Below, piece after piece: positions 1 to 4,502 of a stretch of 6,117 nucleotides of DNA. Location: assembly GCA_021810175.1 (NCBI GenBank), contig JAJZJJ010000199.1:1-6117 (forward strand), in the 5' to 3' direction. Source of the stretch: Acidobacteriota bacterium (GTDB taxonomy: Bacteria > Acidobacteriota > Terriglobia > Terriglobales > Acidobacteriaceae). Within the stretch, counting starts at the first letter, position 1. Every line of letters starts with the position of its first letter. Below the pieces are notes generated by a model. The model searched no databases and had not been told where the DNA came from. It saw nothing but the letters and a program-made list of their open reading frames with translations. A program made the translations under genes and the position numbers.

Positions 1-2
1 CC

Positions 3-1322
3 TGGCACCTGCAGCTCGCCATCTTCTGGATCGCCACCTCCTGGCTGGCCACCGGCCTCTACGTCGGCCCCGCCGTCAGCGGCCATGAGCCCAAAGGCCA
101 GCGCTTCGGCGTCAATGCTCTCTTCGCCGCCCTCATCCTCGTCGTCGGCGGATCGCTCGCCGGTGAGTGGATGGGCATCGAGCAGAAGCTCGGCCACTAC
201 TGGTTCTGGTTCGGCAGCCAGGGCTACGAATACGTCGACCTCGGCCGCTTCTGGCAGATTCTGCTCTTCGTCGGCCTCGTCCTCTGGCTCTTCCTCATGG
301 TCCGCGCGCTCAAACCCGCGCTCACCCGCAACAGCGAGAGCCGCCCCCTCATGATCCTCTTCCTCATCTCCAGCATCGCCATCCCGCTCTTCTATGCCGC
401 CGGCCTCATGTACGGCAAGCACACCGAGCTGGTCACCGCCGAATACTGGCGCTGGTGGGTCGTTCACCTCTGGGTCGAGGGCTTCTTTGAAGTATTCGCA
501 ACCGTGGTGATTGCATTCCTCTTCACCCGCCTCAACCTGCTGGAGATTCGCTCCGCCACCCGCGCCGTGCTCTTCTCCACCACCATCTTTCTCTCCGGAG
601 GCATCATCGGCACCTTCCACCACCTCTACTTCGCCGGTTCCTCCCCCGTCGTCATCGCCTTCGGAGCCGTCTTCAGCGCCCTCGAAGTCGTGCCCCTCAC
701 CCTCGTCGGCTACGAAGCCTGGGAGAACATCCGCCTCGCTCGCGGAACACCCCAGGCCCCGTGGGTCGCCAGTTACAAATGGCCCATCTACTTCTTCGTC
801 GCCGTCGCTTTCTGGAACCTCGTCGGAGCCGGACTCTTCGGCTTCCTCATCAACCCGCCCGTCGCCCTCTATTACATGCAGGGCCTCAACCTCACCCCGC
901 TCCACGGACACACCGCCCTCTTCGGCGTCTACGGCATGTTGGGCCTCGGCCTCCTGCTCTTCTGCCTGCGCGCCATCCGGCCCGGCGTGCAGTGGAAGGA
1001 GAGCCCCCTCAAGTGGTCCTTCTGGCTGCTGAACATCGGCCTCAGCCTCATGGCCCTGCTCAGCCTCTTCCCCATCGGCATCCTGCAGACCATCGCTTCC
1101 ATCCAGCGCGGCACCTGGTACGCCCGTTCCTCGGCCTTCCTCCAGACCCCGCTCATGCAGGATCTCCGCTGGATGCGCGTCCCCGGAGATATCGTCTTCT
1201 CCATCGGAGCCGCCATCCTCGGCCTCTTCGTCATCGGCCTCCTCACCGGCCATTCCTATGACGCGGGCGTCCGCCAATCCACCGCCGAAGACCAGCACCA
1301 CGTCCTCGTCGCCGGCGACTAA
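3..1322 (+). CDS. norB: Quinol-type nitric oxide reductase (qNor), C-terminal part, 5' end outside window
   Basis: Inner-membrane enzyme that reduces two NO to N2O with electrons from quinol; it belongs to the heme-copper oxidase superfamily and serves denitrification or NO detoxification. The frame is open from the left edge, and 439 residues are visible of the roughly 750 usual for qNor. Residues are numbered from the first visible codon. The fragment opens with the WHLQLAIFW helix, whose His2 is a heme b ligand. GSQGYEYVDLGRFWQ (about 81-95) is typical of qNor. HLWVEGFFE carries the FeB ligand His155 and Glu159, FHH gives FeB ligands His206/His207, Glu228 (ALEVVP) is the conserved buried glutamate, and HGH (His301, His303) supplies the heme b3 and heme b ligands. 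About eleven membrane helices can be drawn. All catalytic residues expected in this part are present, so the enzyme looks functional. The ligand assignments follow family knowledge; the motifs are seen directly. An internal ATG at 171 is not the real start because the conserved frame runs through it. No other nor gene lies downstream, and a terminator follows at once. Confidence 0.93.
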   Translation, partial: WHLQLAIFWIATSWLATGLYVGPAVSGHEPKGQRFGVNALFAALILVVGGSLAGEWMGIEQKLGHYWFWFGSQGYEYVDLGRFWQILLFVGLVLWLFLMVRALKPALTRNSESRPLMILFLISSIAIPLFYAAGLMYGKHTELVTAEYWRWWVVHLWVEGFFEVFATVVIAFLFTRLNLLEIRSATRAVLFSTTIFLSGGIIGTFHHLYFAGSSPVVIAFGAVFSALEVVPLTLVGYEAWENIRLARGTPQAPWVASYKWPIYFFVAVAFWNLVGAGLFGFLINPPVALYYMQGLNLTPLHGHTALFGVYGMLGLGLLLFCLRAIRPGVQWKESPLKWSFWLLNIGLSLMALLSLFPIGILQTIASIQRGTWYARSSAFLQTPLMQDLRWMRVPGDIVFSIGAAILGLFVIGLLTGHSYDAGVRQSTAEDQHHVLVAGD

Positions 1323-1345
1323 CCGCAACCTGAAGCTGCTCCTTC

Positions 1346-1382
1346 GCGGCGGGACTCACCCAGTCCCGCCGCTTCTTTTTTT
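1346..1382 (+). terminator. Intrinsic (Rho-independent) terminator after the nitric oxide reductase gene
   Basis: A perfect 10-bp GC-rich stem (GCGGCGGGAC at 1346-1355 pairing with GTCCCGCCGC at 1363-1372) closes a 7-base loop. It is followed by TTC and a run of seven T (1376-1382). It sits 23 bases after the stop codon of the nitric oxide reductase gene. This is a strong, one-directional terminator and marks the end of that transcription unit. Confidence 0.95.
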
Positions 1383-1524
1383 CTGAATAAGCCTATCTTT
1401 AGCTATAGATAAACCACGGCCACAAACCTTAGCTAACCCAGAACGGCTGACGAAACACCATTCTACGGAAGTTGCAGATTTTCCACCGTAAGTTGGATTG
1501 TTCCTGCTACACTTACCGCAAAAA
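1383..1524. other. AT-richer intergenic stretch, no clear promoter
   Basis: The stretch lies between the terminator and the first small membrane gene. GC drops to about 40 % in 1381-1440 (24 of 60 by hand count), the lowest in the window. A weak promoter-like pair, TTCTGA (1381-1386) and TATAGA (1404-1409), has 17-base spacing but matches the sigma-70 consensus poorly (3/6 and 4/6). A TTAGCTA word occurs twice, 30 bases apart (1399 and 1429). None of this is strong enough to call a defined site. Confidence 0.4.
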
Positions 1525-2052
1525 ATGATCGACAGGATCGGCTCGTTTCTACAGAATCACCTCATCGTTTTCGTAGCGATAGTTCTGGTGCCCATAAAAC
1601 TGGCGGTTCTCCGCTGGTGCGGAGACGATGAAGGCACACGAGCAGCGTTCCTATCGCTTCCTGAGGATCTGGTTTACATTTCGTTGGGCCTCATTTTGGG
1701 CGACGTTACGGCCTCGCACGGAGCGTTTCACCGATGGTTTTCGCATTCGAGAAACGAGCAGATGGACTTGTATGTAACCGTAGGGGCCGGAATCGCCGTC
1801 GCCGTGATCGTGCATCTCCTATCGAAGTGGACGAACGACAACTTCAAAACCTGGCGGGCTGCCTCCGCTGTTTCGATGCGGAAGAAAGATGCCAATCCTC
1901 AACAGCAGGATTTGGGTCTCCCGACTTTGGACTCAAACGTGCTGCTCATCCAAATTCGGCACCTCGCTTTAGCGTCAACTCTGTATTTGCTTCAGCTTGC
2001 GATCACGCTCAAATGGCTGGGGTGGATCGCTCGGGTTCTGGCTAACAAATAG
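1525..2052 (+). CDS. Small polytopic membrane protein of unknown family
   Basis: I do not recognise the family. The product would be 175 residues from the ATG at 1525. The frame can also begin at a TTG at 1498 (9 residues more), but neither start has a convincing Shine-Dalgarno sequence, so ATG is preferred as the commoner codon. Hydrophobic segments at about residues 12-29, 47-62, 82-100 and 145-163 predict four membrane helices. A polar, charged loop (about 101-140, with KWTNDNF, RKKDAN and QQQ) lies between helices 3 and 4. A His/Trp-rich stretch, HGAFHRWFSHS, follows helix 2 (about 65-75). Codon use is mixed (gtt, tcg, gta, caa), unlike the C-ending bias of the flanking genes, and GC is near 53-55 %, which suggests recent acquisition. 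It is followed after 40 bases by a second small membrane gene, probably in one transcript. Confidence 0.7.
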   Translation: MIDRIGSFLQNHLIVFVAIVLVPIKLAVLRWCGDDEGTRAAFLSLPEDLVYISLGLILGDVTASHGAFHRWFSHSRNEQMDLYVTVGAGIAVAVIVHLLSKWTNDNFKTWRAASAVSMRKKDANPQQQDLGLPTLDSNVLLIQIRHLALASTLYLLQLAITLKWLGWIARVLANK

Positions 2053-2079
2053 CGGATTATGAGAATCTAAGTAAGCGGA

Positions 2080-2084
2080 AAGGA
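2080..2084 (+). promoter_or_regulatory. Ribosome binding site deciding the GTG start at 2093
   Basis: AAGGA lies 8 bases before the GTG at 2093. This spacing and match favour GTG over the in-frame ATG at 2105, which would lack a comparable site. Confidence 0.7.
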
Positions 2085-2092
2085 ACAGCGCA

Positions 2093-2470
2093 GTGCACCA
2101 CGTCATGATCGACACTCTGTCTGGACTCATCCTGTTTGTCGCGGGGATGGGATGGACTGTCTCGCGCTACGCAAAGCGGGATCGGGCCGCATTCGCGGTG
2201 GTCGCCGTGCTTTCCCCTCTCCTTGCGATCATCGCGGCCATAAGCCTCGCAATCCAGCTGATCTTGAACATAGAAACACGCGTAGGTCCGTGCCCTGACG
2301 GGCTAGAAGAGGCTGAGCAACTTGTTGAGGAAGAACGGCAGCATATGTTCGGTGGCGAATTGCGCAAGCCGACGTACGCACGGTCGTGGCAACGCGCATA
2401 CGAGCTTGAACTGCAGCGAGAGGCCTCGAAGGTCAAGAACTTCGCTCAGAAGGTATTCATCCACGCGTGA
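2093..2470 (+). CDS. Small two-helix membrane protein of unknown family with a charged cytoplasmic tail
   Basis: I do not recognise the family. The product is 125 residues from a GTG start chosen because AAGGA sits 8 bases upstream. Two hydrophobic segments (about residues 8-24 and 33-60) are joined by a short basic turn, RYAKRDR. By the positive-inside rule this turn should face the cytoplasm, putting both termini on the other side unless the second segment is long enough to be re-entrant. The second half (about 70-125) is hydrophilic and helix-prone, rich in Glu, Arg and Gln (EEAEQLVEEERQ, then ELELQREASKVK). It could form a coiled coil or a contact surface. The gene follows the four-helix membrane gene by 40 bases, so the two are probably co-transcribed and may work as a pair. 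GC and codon use match that neighbour and differ from the outer genes. Confidence 0.7.
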   Translation: MHHVMIDTLSGLILFVAGMGWTVSRYAKRDRAAFAVVAVLSPLLAIIAAISLAIQLILNIETRVGPCPDGLEEAEQLVEEERQHMFGGELRKPTYARSWQRAYELELQREASKVKNFAQKVFIHA

Positions 2471-2677
2471 AAGGCAACGCACTATTGCCCACGCGGAGAA
2501 GTCCATCCTATTCCCGGTTCCAGCTGAGATCTGGGCGATTAGCGTCTCTCCGAAGCCAAGGACGAGCCGCTGCTCGTCGCAATCAAATTCCGGCCCTTTG
2601 GGACGAACTTCATCAAAACCTTCTACGGGGTAAGCACTCTCCCCAGCGGCCCGGTGATATGGGGGACACGACCATGA
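2471..2677 (+). pseudogene. Possible frameshifted coding remnant ending in an ATGA overlap with the next gene
   Basis: No intact gene fits this stretch, yet two frames read like one protein. From about 2478 one frame gives IAHAEKSILFPVPAEIWAIS. Past 2543 the frame shifted by one base gives LSEAKDEPLLVAIKFRPFGT, continuing NFIKTFYGV, and runs to a TGA at 2675-2677 that overlaps the ATG at 2674. Joined near 2540 they form a plausible soluble domain of about 65 residues. No good start codon is visible, so the 5' part would be lost too. I could not name a family. The alternative is plain non-coding spacer with a chance open stretch, or a sequencing or assembly frameshift in an intact gene. What is seen is the reading frames and the overlap; the gene remnant is inference. 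Confidence 0.3.
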
Positions 2678-3003
2678 CTGAACTGAAATTCGCGCACAAT
2701 CGAGAGACGAATGTTGCTTACGTGGATGTGTATGCTCCGGAGCACGAGCCTCAGGGGCGCGTCCACGTCCTGGACGTGACCAGCGATATCGGATTCAGGA
2801 CGCAGGTGCTGGCCCGGGTAACAGAAGAGGGCGAACTGCTCGGACTGGTGATCGAGGACTATTCGGCTTTCAGACGTGAGGTACGCTTCAAGTACCTTGC
2901 GCTGGCGGTGGAACGCCTGCTGGACCTGCTGGTGTCGAAAGTACGCGAAGTGGTCGCCGCGGAAGAGCGCCACACAATGCACGGAGCTGCTGCCCGCGCA
3001 TAA
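2674..3003 (+). CDS. Small soluble protein, possibly DUF2283-like
   Basis: The product is 109 residues from the ATG at 2674, which has GGGGGA (2661-2666) 7 bases upstream. An in-frame ATG at 2659 and a much longer frame from a GTG at 2467 exist, but the extra N-terminal stretch is Arg/Ser-rich, low in hydrophobic pattern, and does not look like protein. The first 65 residues alternate short strands with a turn: LKFAHNRETNVAYVDVY, then VHVLDVTSDI, then VLARVTEEGELLGLVIEDYS. This resembles the small beta-rich DUF2283 fold, in which a strand is followed by a D/E-G turn and a GxxI/V strand. The C-terminal third (about 72-97, LALAVERLLDLLVSKVREVV) is an amphipathic helix suited to dimerisation. 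There are no membrane segments. It is the last gene of the low-GC block and converges on the LacI-type gene 10 bases away. DUF2283 members often sit next to small toxin-like genes, which may fit the remnant just upstream. The family call is weak; the gene itself is likely. Confidence 0.6.
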   Translation: MTELKFAHNRETNVAYVDVYAPEHEPQGRVHVLDVTSDIGFRTQVLARVTEEGELLGLVIEDYSAFRREVRFKYLALAVERLLDLLVSKVREVVAAEERHTMHGAAARA

Positions 3004-3013
3004 AGCCGCCCGC

Positions 3014-4045
3014 CTAAACCAGGCTCTTCTTCCGCAAGTGCTCCATCGTCCCCCGCGGAAACGCCGTCGACTCCCGCACCACCAGCCGCGTCTCCACGTT
3101 GTACTCCCGCTTCGGCGAAGCCTTCTCCAGATGCTCCCGCAGCGCCGTGAACGCCGCCCGCGCCAGCTCCACCCGCGACATCTGCACCGACGTCAGCGGC
3201 GGAATCATCATCTCCGCCATGTGAATATCGTCGAACCCGATCACCGACACGTCGTCCGGCACCCGCACGCCTTCCCGCCACAGCCGGTGCAGCACCCCGA
3301 TCGCCAGCATGTCGTTCGAGCACATCACCGCCGTCGGTAGCACCTTCTCCCCCAGCAGCGTCTCCGTCGCCTTCATGCCGCCTTCCATCGTGTGGTCGCC
3401 CTCCACGATCAGCCGATCCTCCACCGGAATCCCGCATTCCTGCAGCGACGCCTTAAACGCGTCCAGCCGCGACTGCGCCGAATGCAGCCGCAGCGGCCCC
3501 GTCACAAATCCAATCGACCGGTGCCCCAGCGCCGCCAGATGCTGCACTCCCTGCCGTATCCCCTGCCGGTAATCCACCCGCAGCACGCTGATCCCCGGCT
3601 GATCCGGCCCCACATCCACAAACACCAGCGGAATATTCCGGCTCGCCAGCTGGTCCAGCAGCGGCTGCTCCATCCCGAACGTCATCACCGCCACGCCTTC
3701 CGCGTTCCGCTCCACAATCCGCCGAATGCACCGCTGCATCCGCTCCGGATCGTAGCTCGTGGACCCGATCAGGATCTCGTACCCGTTCTCCACCGCCACG
3801 TCTTCAAATCCCTGGATCAGCTCCGGGAAAAATGGATTCGTGATCTCCGAAACGATCAGCCCCAGCATCCGGCTCCGCCCCGAAACCAGCGCCCGCGCCT
3901 GCGTATTCGGAAAATAATTCAGCTCCCGAATCGCCTCCCACACCCGCTTCGCCAGCCGCGGATTCACCGTCGGAACATGGTTAATCGTCCGCGAAACCGT
4001 CGCAATCGACACGTTCGCCAGCTTCGCCACCGTATGGATGTCCAT
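3014..4045 (-). CDS. LacI-family transcriptional regulator
   Basis: DNA-binding repressor or activator with a sugar-binding-protein-like effector domain; the effector is unknown. From the ATG at 4045 it is 343 residues, the usual length. The N-terminal helix-turn-helix reads TVAKLANVSIATVSRTIN (about residues 5-22). The hinge-helix region follows (YFPNTQARAL, about 44-53), then the periplasmic-binding-protein-like core from MLGLIVSEITNPFFPELIQG to CSNDMLAIGV and VPDDVSVIGFDDI, both LacI hallmarks. An in-frame ATG at 4099 would add 18 Ser/Arg-rich residues. I prefer 4045 because GAGGA (4061-4057 on this strand) lies upstream and because LacI proteins normally begin a few residues before the helix-turn-helix. 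No sugar operon is visible, so its target is unknown. It is divergent from the radical SAM gene, with which it shares the 4046-4502 region. A 22-bp palindrome covers its start codon and could be an autoregulatory operator. Confidence 0.93.
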   Translation of the reverse strand: MDIHTVAKLANVSIATVSRTINHVPTVNPRLAKRVWEAIRELNYFPNTQARALVSGRSRMLGLIVSEITNPFFPELIQGFEDVAVENGYEILIGSTSYDPERMQRCIRRIVERNAEGVAVMTFGMEQPLLDQLASRNIPLVFVDVGPDQPGISVLRVDYRQGIRQGVQHLAALGHRSIGFVTGPLRLHSAQSRLDAFKASLQECGIPVEDRLIVEGDHTMEGGMKATETLLGEKVLPTAVMCSNDMLAIGVLHRLWREGVRVPDDVSVIGFDDIHMAEMMIPPLTSVQMSRVELARAAFTALREHLEKASPKREYNVETRLVVRESTAFPRGTMEHLRKKSLV

Positions 4046-4050
4046 ACGGT
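4029..4050. promoter_or_regulatory. 22-bp near-perfect palindrome across the LacI-type start codon, candidate operator
   Basis: Arms ACCGTATGGA (4029-4038) and TCCATACGGT (4041-4050) are exact reverse complements around a 2-base centre, TG. The size and symmetry suit a dimeric LacI-family protein. The site lies over the start codon (4045-4043 on the minus strand) and the first codons of the regulator, so a bound protein would block its own transcription or translation initiation. Part of the symmetry could be a coincidence of coding (Met-Asp-Ile-His-Thr-Val). No second copy was found elsewhere in the window. Operator function is inference. Confidence 0.45.
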
Positions 4051-4056
4051 CCGATT

Positions 4057-4061
4057 TCCTC
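4057..4061 (-). promoter_or_regulatory. Ribosome binding site supporting the LacI-type start at 4045
   Basis: GAGGA on the minus strand (4061 down to 4057) lies 11 bases before the ATG at 4045. The spacing is slightly long but this is better than anything in front of the alternative ATG at 4099, whose nearest G-run is over 20 bases away. Confidence 0.5.
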
Positions 4062-4190
4062 GACGATGCTCGCCTGCCTCTGGGACTGGAACTGCTCATG
4101 AAACCATCGATCCGGCAAACCCCCGATTAAAACCTCGGCCCGGTATGCGTTTTACAGCATAGCTTAATCCACACACAGAATTGGCGCTTA

Positions 4191-4217
4191 ATGATCGACC
4201 CGTCATCCCTCGATCAT
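4191..4217. repeat. Inverted repeat, 8-bp arms, possible operator
   Basis: ATGATCGA (4191-4198) and TCGATCAT (4210-4217) are exact reverse complements with an 11-base spacer, giving half-sites two helical turns apart centre to centre (19 bases). It lies between the two divergent genes. A repeat of this size can arise by chance in 400 bases, so regulatory function is only a suggestion. Confidence 0.35.
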
Positions 4218-4237
4218 GCCCCCGCGCGAAAACGTCT

Positions 4238-4310
4238 CCCCAGCCCATCCCGCCACCCGAACCTACCCTCTCCCGCCGACCGCAGCCCAGCCGCCCCGTT
4301 TCCCCGCCCC
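4238..4310 (-). other. G-quadruplex-capable tract (minus strand) / C-rich leader (plus strand)
   Basis: Ten runs of three or four C on the plus strand fall within 73 bases: 4238-4241, 4244-4246, 4249-4251, 4256-4258, 4266-4268, 4272-4274, 4286-4288, 4294-4297, 4302-4305 and 4307-4310. On the minus strand this makes two separate stretches meeting the usual G3+N1-7 quadruplex rule: 4238-4274 (six runs) and 4286-4310 (four runs, loops 1, 4 and 5). On the plus strand it would be a C-rich, G-poor RNA suited to Rho loading. The runs are seen; any structure or function is inference. Confidence 0.5.
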
Positions 4311-4384
4311 GTCCAAATCTTCACCCGTTCAATTGGCTCTGTTGCCACCGAAACCCCCTTTTTCACCGTTCGGCCATCTCTCGT

Positions 4385-4412
4385 TTGCACCCGGTTCATC
4401 GTACCCTATGCT
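4385..4412 (+). promoter_or_regulatory. Weak sigma-70-like promoter candidate for the radical SAM gene
   Basis: TTGCAC (4385-4390) and TATGCT (4407-4412) are 16 bases apart. Matches are TTG plus none of the last three bases at -35, and 4 of 6 at -10. It would give a leader of roughly 80-85 bases and leave the C-rich tract upstream and untranscribed. The evidence is only moderate; a promoter further upstream is also possible. Confidence 0.3.
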
Positions 4413-4488
4413 GGATGCTGGTAAAGTCCTGGTCAGGCATCACTTACCCGGCGGCCAGGCAACCCCAAGCGGGCACTCAGCAACACCC

Positions 4489-4493
4489 AGGAG
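4489..4493 (+). promoter_or_regulatory. Ribosome binding site of the radical SAM gene
   Basis: AGGAG, 9 bases before the ATG at 4503. It is a strong match at good spacing and fixes the start of the open-ended gene. Confidence 0.85.
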
Positions 4494-4502
4494 ATCTCAG
4501 CA

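Larger units (their letters stand above)
4100..4502. other. Divergent control region between the LacI-type gene and the radical SAM gene
   Basis: About 400 bases without a credible gene; short open frames here lack ribosome sites and protein-like composition. Contents: an AT-richer part (4125-4195) where the minus-strand promoter of the LacI-type gene should lie, including a TATGCT-like -10 (minus, 4161-4156) without a good -35; an 8-bp inverted repeat (4191-4217); a strongly C-rich, G-poor tract (4219-4310); a weak plus-strand promoter candidate (4385-4412); and the ribosome site of the radical SAM gene (4489-4493). If transcription of the radical SAM gene starts upstream of the C-rich tract, the RNA would carry a long C-rich leader. 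Confidence 0.6.

Noticed and set aside
1399..1436. Repeated TTAGCTA word 30 bases apart
   Set aside because: A seven-base repeat in an AT-rich spacer is easily chance. No promoter of good quality lies next to it.
2467..2673. N-terminal extension of the DUF2283-like gene from a GTG at 2467
   Set aside because: The extra 69 residues are Arg/Ser-rich and do not look like protein. An ATG with a G-rich ribosome site at 2661-2666 gives a sensible shorter product.
2764..2778. Palindrome CACGTCC-T-GGACGTG
   Set aside because: It lies inside a coding region, where Val-His-Val-Leu-Asp-Val codons explain the symmetry. The arms are only 7 bp and there is no sign of a regulatory role.
3004..3030. Possible bidirectional terminator between the convergent stops
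   Set aside because: Only a 4-bp AGCC/GGCT pairing with a long loop and no T-run on either strand.
4046..4099. Upstream ATG at 4099 as the start of the LacI-type gene
   Set aside because: It would add 18 Ser/Arg-rich residues before the helix-turn-helix and has no ribosome site nearby. The ATG at 4045 has GAGGA upstream and gives standard family length. It cannot be fully excluded.
3392..4162. 256-residue plus-strand open frame rich in Arg, His and Pro
   Set aside because: It is a shadow of the LacI-type gene on the opposite strand. Its low-complexity Arg/Pro/His composition is typical of such shadows.
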